Source: Azolla caroliniana
Taxonomy: Eukaryota > Polypodiophyta
NCBI GenBank assembly: GCA_043228905.1
Contig: JBHGNT010000133.1
Coordinates: 1-64,000, forward strand
DNA length: 64,000 bases
Direction: 5' to 3'
Numbering within the stretch: position 1 is the stretch's first letter; each line of letters opens with the position of its first letter. Under the pieces are notes generated by a model. The model saw nothing but the letters and a program-made list of their open reading frames with translations. It made no database searches and was not told the origin of the DNA. Below, piece after piece: positions 22,174-33,564 of this stretch. A program made the translations under genes and the position numbers.

Positions 22174-23233
22174 TGTCGTGATGATTCACGGCCATAGTGA
22201 GAAAACCGGGGCTATTGGGAATATCAGCAGGGTGCGACGTGAACACTCACCCTTGTATAAACATGTAAGATAATCGGGGCGCCTTTATGGCGCCTAACAG
22301 GAGTTAATTCGAGACAAATAATCTCATGTAAAGCAGGATTTATCCCACATTGTTACGCATCCCTCTCCTTGTTCTATAAAAGGGAGGGAGTGTCCCTTGT
22401 AAAAGGGTTCCCCATTGTGGGTTCCTTCATAATAGTATTGTTTCTCCTCTTGTGATGGCTTTCTTCCTTTCTATCCCTCGAAGTAGGTTTTTGTTTCTTT
22501 TTCTGTTTCCTGCTAGGGTTTTGTTTGTTGTGCGTGAGCAAATGCGTGTGTTCATTGCAGCTGACAGTACGCGGACTATCTTCTCTCTCTCTTTCTCTCT
22601 GTTTGGTTGCTTCTCCACCCCGCGTCTCTCTATGTGGGTGTCCTTGTTGTCCCGCGTTGTTGCTCAGGTTGAGCCCGTGTGCTAGAAGGTTTTGTGTAGA
22701 AAACCCCTCTCTGCCGTGCAAGACCCCACTCGCGATGGCGAGCCTGTGTGCTCCCGATTGGCGGCTTGGCGACGAGAGGCCGTTGTTCAGACTGTGTGGA
22801 GCCGGCTTTGAGTCGAACGCCGCGTACGTATGTGGGTGTGTGTGTTCTCGGGAGGCAGTGTAGGTCCCAGAGGTCTTGCTTGCGGGTGCGCGTAGTGAGC
22901 CGGTGTAGGGGTGTCGGTCGTAACCGGTGTATATATGTGTGCGCGCGGGAGTGGTTAACCGGGCCGTGGCCCGTGCTTCTTTTGAGGCCCTTCTACATAT
23001 GGGCAGGAGGGTCGTGCAAATAAGCGCGCCCTCTTCTTTCAAGAGTCTGAGTCGCTTCTGGAACGCATCTAGAACCGTCTAGATCGGTCGTTCCCAAACA
23101 CCATCCGGAACCGATCCGACCGGCAACGCGACAGGCTCTGGAGGAATCGGCCTTCTGGTTACTCCTCCCCTCCTGATCCATGACCTCGGTGGTCCTGCCC
23201 GGATCCGACATGCAAGCGCGGGATTCCACGACA
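22174..23233 (+). mobile_element. Solo LTR, 1,060 bp, TGTCG...CGACA family
   Basis: The segment starts TGTCGTGATGATTCACGG and ends GGGATTCCACGACA, flanked on both sides by ACGG. It is much more GC-rich than its surroundings. A TATA box (TATAAAAGG, 22,375-22,383) sits about 200 bp in on the plus strand. Both ends match those of the LTRs at 27-30 kb and 38-43 kb, and the 4-bp duplication type is the same. No second LTR or internal region is present, so recombination between LTRs probably removed the rest. The open frames inside (for example minus 22,374-23,042) are rich in simple words and show no known domain. Confidence 0.75.
22375..22383 (+). promoter_or_regulatory. TATA box of the solo LTR
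   Basis: TATAAAAGG followed by a GGAGG-rich leader, in the LTR's own orientation. Confidence 0.55.
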
Positions 23234-23237
23234 ACGG
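23234..23237. repeat. Target-site duplication ACGG (right)
   Basis: Second copy of the 4-bp duplication, directly after CACGACA. Confidence 0.7.
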
Positions 23238-23639
23238 AAAGACGCCTCACTAATTTTGAATGAGTTCCTAAATGGTCCTAATTGTTGATAATCGAGTTTA
23301 TCACAAGTTCGTTCTCATGTGTCGACATAATAACCATACATGATCGTCAATGTGAAACATATGTTGAAATCTGGTTATTTGGTGTATTATTACGTCATTA
23401 GCTCTTTGGATAATATGGAAAGCGAGATGTGATGCCATTTTTGATAATGCTCACATACCTCTCCGCACCATGCTTATTGAATTCTGGCTATTATTTGTCC
23501 ATACACTATGTGATCAATATGATGATCAACAGGGTTCAGTTGATGTTCTATGGCAACGTCAAGTGGCCTTTAAGAAACGATGGCAATGACTTCACTTATT
23601 TTGCAATACAACTTTTGGTCCGAGGTGGAATTATGCCAT

Positions 23640-23700
23640 ACCTTCTTTTTTCTTTTTTTTTCCATAAAAATATGCTCCATTGGTATTAATAAAAAGCCAA
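23640..23700 (-). mobile_element. LINE-like 3' tail
   Basis: On the minus strand, TTAATACCAATGGAGCATA is followed by a T/A-rich tail. The same words (TTAATACCAATGGGGCATA) occur at about 48,310-48,345, also on the minus strand. Two copies sharing a tail suggest a non-LTR element 3' end. No coding part seen. Confidence 0.4.
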
Positions 23701-24100
23701 AGGCAATATACAAATAGTACATAATACTGTTTCCTCTACACAAATACATATTATAAAAAAACTACATTGTTGCCAATAACACCTTTGCTAGTAGAGCACA
23801 TTTTTGCCATACCTTCTTTTTTGTTGCATAGCTCATAGTTTTTGCTCCACTCGTTTCTTATATGATATCATCAATTTGATTAGATGTTTGTATTAGCCCT
23901 TGTATCACAAAGACGTTCGCGTTTAGAAGTGGAAGGATCACACATTACATTATTAGATTCCTTTTATACTTTGCGATTTTAGGCAATTTTCAGAAAGTTG
24001 GTACACCAGTATCACATGTCGTAAATAACATATAAAGTTTGCTACTTTTTTGAGACTTAACAAGTGTCAAAATGATCATTTCTCACAATTCAGTACTTAG
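23701..24100. other. Intergenic DNA, nothing recognised
   Basis: AT-rich, no domain or repeat identified. Confidence 0.4.
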
Positions 24101-24138
24101 TACCGAATTCAAGTTTCGAATTGTGATGTTTTCATCAA

Positions 24139-24218
24139 TATCGAATTCAGGTTTAAAGTTTTTCTTTTCCGAAAAAGAAAAATTGAATAAAATAAAAACT
24201 TTGAACCTGAATTCGATA
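24139..24218. repeat. Fold-back: 25-bp inverted repeat
   Basis: Left arm 24,139-24,163 and right arm 24,194-24,218 are complementary at 24 of 25 positions. They are separated by 30 bp whose beginning (TTTTCTTTTCC then GAAAAAGAAAA) is itself nearly self-complementary. Variants of the same words (GAATTCAGGTT, AATTGTGATG) recur on both sides, so the folded region may extend over about 24,080-24,270. It could be MITE-like, but no target duplication was found. Confidence 0.65.
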
Positions 24219-24270
24219 CTAAGAATCCAATTGTGATGAAAACACTTTGAACCTGAGTATCGAATTGTAT

Positions 24271-25019
24271 TGCAATCTAAATTGTACTAAAATATCTGTT
24301 TTTAGAATAATTGTATCGATGGTAATCATTGTGTATGACTTTACATTGACAAAAGTTGGATGATTAAGGATGTCAACGATAGAAATAATAAAAGAGAAAT
24401 TATCAAGTCTAGAAGGTGTCTCAGATTGAAGGTGAACAAGATTTAGTGCATATAATTTGGGGACACCATCTGGTTTTAGATGAAGACAATGCTTTGGTTG
24501 GTACATTTGAAAATGAGGAGGAAGAGTCATAATTGTATATTAGCTATTTTGTGCAACGATATGTATCAGATTTAGACAACATTTTATTTAATGATATACA
24601 AAAGTTGATTGTTTTGAAATCTTTTGCTTTTGCTTTTTTTAAGATCTAAAAAATTATTAGTTGTCATCTTTCCTTTAAAATACACAAAGTTACTTTTTGT
24701 ATTTGGCAAAATTTTGACATTTTCCAGTTTTAGCAAATGGTGAAATTTTTAGCTTTTTCATCAAGTTTTTGAGAACATGTGATACTGGTATCAAGGTGTT
24801 TTGTGAAATGGCAAAAAACGCCCTAAAATCAGACGGAATATTCCTTATCCTTCCATTTGTGCACGATCCTTCCACTTGTGAACGAACGTGTTCACAATAG
24901 AAGTGAGATGAAATGTCTCCTTCTGTTTTTTCTATGTACATTTCTCAAGTAATATACTAAGGTATATCTTTCTTAAAAAAACAACGATGATCTACAATGC
25001 TTTTGTGGGATGCTATCAC
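24271..25019. other. Intergenic DNA, nothing recognised
   Basis: No gene or structured repeat recognised. Confidence 0.4.
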
Positions 25020-25770
25020 TTATTGTAAATGACTTGACACCTCTGCTTGACATTGTTGCAGTTGAGATAACTGATCTTCCACACTTGGATTTATAGAAAC
25101 TCTAGGAAGCTCCAAGAAAGACCATTGAGGAAGATAACCACTATAATATGCGAAAAATGGGTGTGACCTTAGTAGAGGAATGGACTGAATTACTACATAC
25201 AAACTCAATGAAATGCAAAATATTAGTCCAATCATCTTGTTGGTAGCTAATGAAACAACAAAGATATTGTTCCAATGTTTGATTAGTGTGTTTGGTTTTA
25301 TCATCAATTTGTGGATGATAGAACAGAGTTTGCAAGAGATAGGGAGTAACGACAATATATGGCACCAAAACCTAGACACAATTGAGACCCATGGTCACTA
25401 ATAATGTTGTCTAGGAAGCCATGATGTCAAAAAACTTCTTTCATAACAAGATTAGTTGTTTCTTTGCAACTAATTCTCTTAATACATGGTATAAAATGTG
25501 CCATCTTCGTAGTCGATCAACTATTGTTAGAATAGCATCAAAACCTTTAGAAAGTGGCAAATTTGTAATAAAATATAAGGAAATAGATTGCCAAGGTCGT
25601 TTGGGAATTGGATGCAACAATCCATAAGGGAAATGGCAAGGTATCTTTGTCCGACAACAAGTGTCACATACACGGATGTAATCTTCCACAAAATTACGGA
25701 TCCGAGGCCACCAAAATGATCGAGTAACTAATTCTAAATGTTTTATGGATCCTGAAATGTCTAGCCATAT
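25020..25770 (-). pseudogene. Decayed Ty3/gypsy integrase
   Basis: Minus-strand pieces in shifting frames follow integrase order. First is a zinc-binding part (MARHFRIHKT, LELVTRSFWWPRIR, then RVCDTCCRTKIPCHFPYG; its C-x2-C is intact). Next is the start of the catalytic core (RPWQSISLYFITNLPLSKGF, TIVDRLRR). After a gap come the later core and C-terminal parts (YHPQIDDKTKHTNQTLEQY, QQDDWTNILHF, then WSFLELPRVSINPSVEDQL). The first catalytic aspartate position reads Tyr in SLYFIT. Several frameshifts make it inactive. The heat-shock-element LTR at 26.94-27.11 kb lies upstream on the same strand and could be its 5' LTR, which is inference. Confidence 0.75.
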
Positions 25771-26930
25771 AAGTATCGTGACAGAGCTCTAAGATTTTGA
25801 AATGAGTAGACTCATCTAGGACATATAAAAGTTCATTCTAGTGTAAGCTTCCGTCATGCCACTTGAACGTCTTATAATCTATATGAAGTTGTGCTGAAAG
25901 TTGTGATGTAGTGCATTCAGGATGATACGATCTAATATTTCTTGAGCAAAAATATTTGAATGAATAATGCCAATGTTATTTTCAAGAAGCAAATGCATTT
26001 TAAAAGGTTATGGGGTTCAATGCACATTTTTAGGGAAGATGGATATCCCATAATATGAATGTATATTGTTCCTATCATTTTGGGAAACAATGTCTACTAA
26101 CTTTGTTTATGAACTCTGTTGCTACAGATGTTGGTGGTATAGGTTACATTGCATGCTCAGTTGCAGTTAGCGAGGAATATACCATAAAAATTAGGGAGAT
26201 TTGGTGGACAAATATGTGTAGTTCTTGTATATACACATCAAAGCGGCCATGATGTGAGCACAATGGAGTCAGTTGGTATACTCCTTTATCCAACACAACA
26301 TTTGTATTTCTTATGATTTTATAATACCAAGGAGTATTTCTTATGATTTTATAACTATGACATGAGAGGGTTTGTTTCTGAATAGAGCTACTTTCGTTGT
26401 TGCCTATGGATATGGATACCTGTCACGGACACACCATGACAATACCTTGCAATGTGTCTAGGGAATAGATTATAATTGCTGGATTGTTTTCTCTATGTTG
26501 AGTACATAGATTTATTTCCTTAACCATTGTCTACACAAGACGGGTTTGGGAGAAAATACTTTGTATGATGTAACCGTTATGACCTTTCTTTATAACTAAT
26601 GGAAGGATAATTTGTTTTGAAAAAAAAATACCAAGGCATATCTCTTTAGGGAGAAAAAAATCATCTAAATGAATATCATGTGATATGATGTTTAAGTATT
26701 TTTGTATCTAATGGGATAACTGAGACTTAAGTTGTGTGTAATCATGTAGACCCCAAAAGAGCTTATGTTTTATTATCAAAGGCCGACTCACCAAGACGAG
26801 GAGTGAGATATGAATGTCGAGATAAAGCATTTGCTTCTCCCTGTAAAGCTCATTGCCAATATATAATTTTCAGATTGAATCGAATGAGAAACTATGCCCA
26901 ACGAGCTTGTCGCTACTAGGGAAATCCTTG
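25771..26930. other. Intergenic or decayed element DNA
   Basis: No domain can be read. A LINE-like tail word (TATAACTAATGGAAGGA) is near 26,590-26,606. If the flanking integrase and LTR belong to one element, this would be its eroded Gag-RT region. Confidence 0.35.
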
Positions 26931-26939
26931 TTAATTTCT

Positions 26940-27110
26940 TTTCCTCTGCTTAGTGATATGTTTACTTTGAAAATAATTGGTTCGACAAGAATGACCGAAC
27001 TTCATTATATAGTGGGTTGTTGAGAATTCTAGGGTTTTCTACAATGTTCCAGGAATATTAAAAGTTTTAGAATGTTTCTAGGAAGTTCTAGAACGTTCTA
27101 GGGTCTACCA
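26940..27110 (-). mobile_element. Heat-shock-element-bearing LTR remnant, third copy
   Basis: Minus strand: repeated TTC/GAA pentamers from 27,105 down to 27,025 (CCTAGAACGTTCTAGAACTT, CCTAGAAACATTCTA, CCTAGAATTC), then a TATA box (CACTATATAATG, 27,003-27,014). It is the densest of the three copies in TTCTAGAA-type words. Confidence 0.5.
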
Positions 27111-27189
27111 TCATAAGATTATGTTACAATATGATAATTATGACTACAAGATGGTTTAATGGTTAAGTCCTTAGCATTTGTACACATAC

Positions 27190-27372
27190 TAAACAAGTTT
27201 AAGCCTTGTCATTACATGGTGGTCATCACACAATCATACATACATCAAGAAAGAATAGATAATCGAGCCAATGTGACTAAAAGCAAAGTAGGGTCAATGA
27301 TGAACTCAAAATGGTGGGGTCCAACGTATGGAACATCTATATCAAAAATACGGAGGTGATTGTGAGTGACGT
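27190..27372. repeat. Duplicated host segment, copy 1 (interrupted)
   Basis: About 185 bp beginning TAAACAAGTTTAAGCC and ending GATTGTGAGTGACGT. It matches 30,705-30,888 with scattered differences. The LTR element at 27,373 sits near its end, and its last few bases (TATATTAG) are found after the element at 30,697-30,704. The host segment was therefore a direct tandem pair before insertion. Confidence 0.8.
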
Positions 27373-27985
27373 TGTCGCGAAGATGCACGTGTGTGCGTTC
27401 TTCGTACGAGCGGGACCACCGGGGCCATAGACTGAGGAGATTGAAGAGGTGAGGAAGTGGGACATTAAGACGACGATGCGTATGTATGAATCAGGAAACC
27501 AATATCACATTTAAAAAGAATAAATAGTTTTATACTCAAGAAGAAGATAAATTAGAAGAAGATTATTAAGAAGAAGATTATATTGATGGTGATGATGATG
27601 GTGATATCACATATTGAGCCCCCTTACCCAAGCCCAATAAGAGGCTTTTATAGGCCTCTCCATGCTCGGGACATGCATAAAACCATGGGCTAAAACCATG
27701 GTTTTGTGCACGTGGTTTTTTACATTTGTTTCCTATCGAATACTATAATAGGAAAATATAGAAAGTTTACAACACTTGGTAGTAGCTTTAGTGTTAAGTT
27801 AATTGCCTCCTATCTTGGAGGTGTAAGGTTCAAATCTTACTTGCACCTCTTTATATGCACTCAATGCTATTAGGCCCTAATATTATTTATTATTTATGTA
27901 TTTTCATTTTTACAAGTATTTGTGTAATGTGCATGTATCCTCAATTTTTCACTTTTTATCGCATTAAACGCGCCACATCACGACA
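27373..27985 (-). repeat. 3' LTR of the old gag-only element
   Basis: Carries the tRNA-like segment at about 27,780-27,850 and the GAAGAA-rich insertion near 27,538-27,580 that the other LTR lacks. Confidence 0.8.
27782..27850 (+). other. tRNA-like segment inside the LTR
   Basis: TAGCTTTAGTGTTAAGTTAA resembles a tRNA D-arm. About 40 bp on, GTAAG-GTTCAAAT-CTTAC forms a perfect 5-bp T-stem and loop (B box GGTTCAAATC). The other LTR has the same at 30,492-30,560, there with TTTAGTGGTAAG. It is antisense to the element. It is probably a SINE head or tRNA fragment captured by the LTR. Confidence 0.5.
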
Positions 27986-30145
27986 TCCACCCCACCAAAC
28001 CGCACATCCTCCAGCATGTGCCAAGAAGGAAAAGAGTGATGTGGTGGGGCCAAAGCTTGTCAACCTTTGATTTGCTCCTTTCTTGTGCCTTGCCCGCAAT
28101 GTCTTTGTTCCTCCATTTTGAGCTCGTCCATTCCTTCCAGCCGAACCATCGTCGGCATCTGATCCACCATATCGTTCTCTCGCACTTCGCAATGCTATGA
28201 CCGGTTGTCATGGCCCCCTTCGCCCCTCCTGAGCATAACCTTTCACAATTTGTATATGTGCCAACTTCATCCCGTCTATCTCCTTGGTCTAGAAACTTTT
28301 ATCCTTCATTCTTTCTCGTCCCCCGCTTGCCTTCACAAGACCTCATTCGAATGTCGATGCTGACTACCCGTCGTAGTCCCTTCAAGCGCATGCTCACCTT
28401 GGGGTCTCTAAGAGACCATATTGCATGCCTCTCTTTCTTCCATTCGTTGTGGTAAACTCTCACGTTTGAGTTGACCATCGTACCCTCATGTTAGAAGACA
28501 TGATCACTTTCCGAGGTACACCTTTCAAATCCTCTTGGCTTGCTTGACAGTCATTGTTCATTGTCACACTTTCTTCGGCGTCTTTGTTGTGCACATCCAC
28601 TTTCGTCATTGTGCTTCGTTTGGTTTCTTCATCGCACACACCGGCTTCATCCTTCGCTTCCTCGCAACCACCTTCCATGTTTTCGGTCTCATGTTGGCCA
28701 TCTCGGACGCAACTGCCGAAGTCTCTGGAAAAAGTGTGGAGTAATCTTCTCCATGGTCCTTGCTCGCTCTTGCCATCTTCAGGCCGATGGCATTGTCTGT
28801 GGCTATGTTCCCATCATGTGCATACGCTCCAACCTTCGCTTCCTCGTTGTCACCTTCCGTCTCTTGGGTCTCACGTTGATTCTCGGATGCAACTGCCCAA
28901 GTCTCTAGAACAAGTGTGCAGGATTCCATACGTCTTTGGTCGATCACCTTTGCCATGTTGCCCATAGCCACCTCCTTGATGTCGTTTTCAATGGCTACCT
29001 CCTTAATCATGTGGGCCTCGCACTCTTTATCCTCCTTGATCATGCAAGCTTCTATTAGGCTTGCTCCTTCACCACCCAACGCATGTTCTGAAACATTCTT
29101 CCTCCCTTGGAGCGGCGTTCACTGTCCTCGATTCATTGGTTTCATCCTTCTCCGTTGTTTCTTTGCAAGATAAGAAGGCGACTTGTTTCACACTTTCTCT
29201 TGTGGTATCATCATACCGAACTTGAGCCTTCGAATCCACCACTTCATTAATCTGCATTTGTTGAGAGGTCTCTTCTTCCTCAATCATTGTTCGCCTCAAT
29301 TTTTGTCCCTTTTGAAGCTTCTCTTCAACCTCAACTTGCGCCTTTAAGTTCTTGAATGCCTCTCTCATAAAGACTTCTATGTCGAGTATCGTCAAACCTT
29401 CCCTCTTCGAGCTTTCTTCCTTCGGTGGTGGCATGTTGCTGCATCCTGTCCTCCTTCGATTGTCCCTCATCGGCCGTGACATTGTCGACAAGATTCCTAT
29501 CCTCCTCTTGTCATGTCGTTGGCATACCCTTTTCACTTCGGTCCAATTTTCAGTGAGGCCATTCGCACCATCGTCATCCTCGAGTTGGATTCCAATGGCC
29601 TTCCTTTCCTTCCAATAAATCAACTTTACGAACATTAAGACTTTATTCGCACCCACCAAAAAGTTGATCCTACTTCGAGAGTTGAGCGAACCGACACTCA
29701 AACTCAACAAATACATGCATAACACTCTGGTGGGTCTTCCTCGATGACACCCATTGGTCAAACTCGTATAGACCTTGTCCCTTTGGCTCTTCATAACCAT
29801 ACGCCTCTCGTAAAGCTTCTTCGAAGGACACCCACGAATCATGAGCTTTTTGAAGCTCTTTCATCTCTTCATAGATTGGTTCAGCCACCACTCGACAAAA
29901 GTACTCCAGCCTCATTGCTTCGTTCACACCTCTTGAATTCGTTTCGTCATTGTAGGCTTCTAGAAAATTTTGGGACTTTGCCCCCATCGAAACAACTAAC
30001 TCGCTCGACCACGCTTTCAATCGCTTGTTGGGCCGCATCTCGTCTTTTGAAAATTCCATTATCATCTTTGACATTGCCTCCATCAGATATTCCTCGTCCA
30101 TCTTCATCCTCCCTTGCCGCTCTTCACGTCGGCTTCACCAAAAGA
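27986..30145 (-). pseudogene. Broken gag-like ORF of the old element
   Basis: Minus-strand frames: 30,107-29,670 (145 codons) holds the Gag-like domain (FLEAYNDE, GVNEAMRLEYF, EEMKELQKAHDSWVSFEEAL, EFDQWVSS, FVEFECRFAQLS). A frameshift passes it to a second frame ending at 29,069 (motifs DDDGANGLTENWTEVKRVC, RQHDKRR-like, PPPKEESSKREGL). A third frame, 29,079-28,606, contains LVLETWAVASENQRETQETE. The last piece, ending near 27,978, has the Trp/Arg-rich tail (RCRRWFGWKEWTSSKW, then WRMCG). Each piece aligns in order to the 1,417-residue protein of the young element, but the central repeats are mostly missing. The ORF's natural stop is lost (TAG replaced by TTG). Confidence 0.8.
30123..30140 (-). 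other. Primer-binding site of the old element
   Basis: Minus-strand TGGTGAAGCCGACGTGAA, five bases inside the 5' LTR. It differs by one base from the site in the young element. It starts with TGG as expected for the CCA end of a tRNA; the tRNA is not identified. Confidence 0.55.
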
Positions 30146-30692
30146 TGTCGCAAAGATGCGCATGCATGTGTGCTTCGTACGAGCAGGACCACGGACCGGG
30201 GAGACTGAAGAGGTGAGGAAGTGGGAGATTAAGACAACGATGCGTATGGACAAGTCAGGAAACCAATATCACATTTGAAAAGAACAAATAGTTTTATACA
30301 AATAGATTATATTGATGGTGATGATGATGGTGATATCACATATTGAGCCCCCTTACCCAAGCCCAATAAGAGGCTTTTATAGACCTCTCCATGCTCGGGA
30401 CATGCATAAAACCATGGTTTTGTGCACACTGTTTTTTACATTTGTTTCCTATGAAGTACTATAATAGGAAAATATAGAAAATTTAAAGCACTTAGTAGTA
30501 GCTTTAGTGGTAAGTTAATTGCCTCTTATCTTGGAGGTGTAAGGTTCAAATCTTACTTGCACCTCTCTATATGCCATTATGCCCTAGTCTTATTTATTAT
30601 TTATTTATTTTCATTTTTACAAGTATTTGTGTAATGTGCATGTATCCTCAATTTTTCACTTTTTCTCGCATTAAACACGCCACATCACGACA
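30146..30692 (-). repeat. 5' LTR of the old gag-only element
   Basis: Lacks the GAAGAA-rich segment of the other LTR. Carries the tRNA-like segment at 30,492-30,560. Confidence 0.8.
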
Positions 30693-30704
30693 ACGTTATA
30701 TTAG

Positions 30705-30888
30705 TAAACAAGTTCAAGCCTTGCCATTGCATGGTGGTCATCACACATTCATACATACATCAAGAAAGAATAGATCATCAAGCCAATGTGACTAAAAGCA
30801 AGGTAGGGGAACTCAAAATGGTGGGGTCCAATGTATGGAACATCTATATCAAGAATATGGAGGTGATTGTGAGTGATGTTATATTAGT
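30705..30888. repeat. Duplicated host segment, copy 2
   Basis: TAAACAAGTTCAAGCC... to GTGAGTGATGTTATATTAGT, an uninterrupted copy of the segment at 27,190-27,372. Confidence 0.8.
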
Positions 30889-32270
30889 TTGCTCAAGATG
30901 GCAAGGTTTGAGAGAGCATGCAAATAAAACACAAAAGCGAAAACCCACCTCTTTTCTGTAGTCTAAAATTGGACAAGCCCAATGATGAGGGAGAGGATAG
31001 AAAGTGGGGTGGGTGAGGCGTCAGGCCAGTGGGCAAAATAATGAAATTGGGGCATGTCAGTGAAGAATGGGATGCCCCAAGGTTGTTGACCACCTAAAAG
31101 CTCAAGGAGAGGGTTGGTGATGAAGTTGACCCAACTTGGTTCCTATGGGGGGAACCAAGTCCAATTGGGATAAAGGAACATATTGAAAGTGGAGGTTGTA
31201 TGGAAACTAAAAGTGTTCAAGTAAGCGGTCATAGAAATGGTTGGCTTTGAAATGTTGGATTAATTAAGCAAGTCATGTGGTGGCCATTGGTGTCAAGAGC
31301 TGGTGAATTGATGGAGGATATTGTGTGAGAGAGGGTACATCATCGAGAGAATTTTCTAAGGAGAGAGTCTATAGTTATGGAGTCTTGTTGATGAAATGTC
31401 ATGATTTGGTAGGGGTGAGATGTTGGATGTTGATGTTCAAAAATGGTAAATTCTTTGTCTTAGAGATTATGGACATCTTGTAGCACCATGATTCAATAAG
31501 GATCTAGATATTAAAGGGCTAGTTTGTTCAAGGGTTCAAGCATGACAAGGTTAGAACTTTATGGCTTGTTTGGCACATAACATTTAATGTGGCCTTCACG
31601 AACACGATGAACGAAAACATGTTGAAGTAGGACCCACAATGAGGATCTACTTGATGCATTGATGGTATAATTGTAGTGGTGGGTTGATGGAAAAGAACTT
31701 GGTGCACACATATTTGGTCAAGCCACCAAGTGATATATAGAGGGTGCATGGTTTCTAATGCTAGTCATGGATGGAAAAGAGGAATAAAGTGATCTAATAT
31801 ATGGGATAGGATGCTTGGATTAGAGAATGATTGTTGGTTCAACCATTTGTACACTATGTTGGGAGGCAATGCCAAGGATCTAATGGAGGGTATACAATGT
31901 GTAGTGTAGGTCATCTAGGAAGTCCATATAATGCCACCATTTTGTTTCCTTAGGAGAGTTCTCCATGTAACCGAACTGAGATGAGGGATCACTAGGGCAT
32001 TATGAGCGTGGAAATCAGCCCCTTATATGGCCATGTGGACACCTCCTAATGTCTAATTTCATGAACTAAAATGTGATCGAGGGTTGGTCCATGAAGACAT
32101 GCATTGCCATCTAACTAGTGTTGAGTTAGTATCTATTAGACAAAATGGTCAACAAGCTCTACATATATCCCCATGATTCGATGCCAAGAAATATTTGTGC
32201 GTGAGTTGGGATAAACATCGGGAACACTGGAGGTGTTGCTCACATGAGTTGGGCATATGTGCATCTATGT
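30889..32270. other. Intergenic DNA, nothing recognised
   Basis: Moderately GA/TG-rich in the plus direction, with no domain, RNA gene or paired repeats that I can identify. Confidence 0.4.
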
Positions 32271-32277
32271 TTGGAAT

Positions 32278-32640
32278 CACCTTTTGTGAGTAAACTCACA
32301 TGTTGCACATATTGGGTGGCATTAAAAAACTTCCACATTCTTGAAGTTAGCATGAACATGATGGTTATTAATGAGGTTTTCAACCCTCAACACAATAGTT
32401 TTTTGTGAGCCCCACATGACCATGTTGGCGTTTTTAACCCTCAATTTGATGATCAACAATGAGCTCCACATTCTTGTTAACAACATTGCAGAGCATATGT
32501 ACGTATATGTTTGGATTCCCCTTTTGTGAGTAAACTCACACATTGTACATATTTGTCACCATTAAAAAACTTCCACATTCTTGTTAGACGCAATCTTGAA
32601 CACGATGATTATTAGTGAGATTTTAAACCCTCAACACACC
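32278..32640. repeat. Diverged tandem duplication, about 240-bp spacing
   Basis: The words CCTTTTGTGAGTAAACTCAC, ATTAAAAAACTTCCACATTC and CCCTCAACAC occur at about 32,280-32,395 and again at about 32,520-32,633, in the same order with differences. This is a local direct duplication, non-coding as far as I can see. Confidence 0.6.
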
Positions 32641-33560
32641 CACAAAAAAAATGAAATTGAAAGGAAGATGCACCTTAGTATATTACTTGAAAAGTTCTAC
32701 ATAGGAAAAACATAAGGAGACATTTCATATCACTTACTGAGCCCCACACACAATTGATGTAGATCTCACGGTAGCCCATCCCCTGAAACAAGTTATGATT
32801 CAGTCATGCATTGGGTGCATATGCTCGCGGCTAAACATGGAAAGCAACCCGTTTACACTTGGATCTTGGGCCTCAATGCATTCATTATCTAATGTGTAGG
32901 GTCACTCATGTATGACAATCATTCAAATAGACAAGGCTCAATTGAGGCTCATGTAATGCCTTTGGGAACCTCTTCAAAATAATGTATCCTCAGACAAGAT
33001 TGGTGTGAATAATGTATCCTCAGACAAAATAATGTATCCTCATGTATGATAGTGCCAAGTGCTCAATTAGTACACTTCCCAACCACAAATAGTGTTCATA
33101 GCAACCACAAATAGTACATGACATAACCCTAATCCAATCACTTTGTAAGGGGACCCCGCTCAAGTCAATGCCCATACCTCTAATGCTTGAAATCTTGAAA
33201 ATTGACCCATCTGAGGAAGATGTCCCATTGCCTTGATGAAACCTCTCTTGGGATTGTGTGAGCATTAGGTTTGGGGGGTTATACTTAAGTATCAATCAAA
33301 CATCTCACCTTCAATGATATGGTTTAAGGATACAATGAAAAATCCTTATACAAGTATATATATGGAGAGAAAGAGGGACTCTATTAAAATGGAACATAGT
33401 ACTCATTGTTTCATACAATGTTAAATTGCTTGTCAGATTTGGAGTTACATTTCTCAAATTTGGTGATTTTTATCACGATGTTATTTTCCAAGATAGTGGG
33501 TGTTTGCATAATTCACACAGGTCAACCCTAAATCAGAGATGGAGATCATTTTCCTATTTC
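32641..33560. other. Intergenic DNA with a short triple repeat
   Basis: No gene recognised. AATAATGTATCCTCAGACAA occurs twice and the shorter AATAATGTATCCTCA a third time between about 32,979 and 33,042. Confidence 0.45.
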
Positions 33561-33564
33561 TGAG

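Larger units (their letters stand above)
27373..30692 (-). mobile_element. Old gag-only LTR element with two LTRs
   Basis: The LTRs are 27,373-27,985 (613 bp) and 30,146-30,692 (547 bp). Both are bounded by TGTCG...CGACA and flanked by ACGT duplications (27,369-27,372 and 30,693-30,696). The internal region is 2,160 bp. On the minus strand it runs primer site, broken gag-like ORF, purine-rich tract, 3' LTR. The LTRs differ by several indels (the left one has extra GAAGAA-rich sequence) and many substitutions, so the insertion is old. The internal ORF is homologous to the 1,417-codon ORF of the young element at 37.9-43.6 kb. No pol domain is recognisable. Confidence 0.85.

Noticed and set aside
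22374-23042. 222-codon minus-strand frame in the solo LTR
   Set aside because: Low-complexity words, opposite to the LTR's TATA orientation, and no homology to the family's Gag-like ORF.
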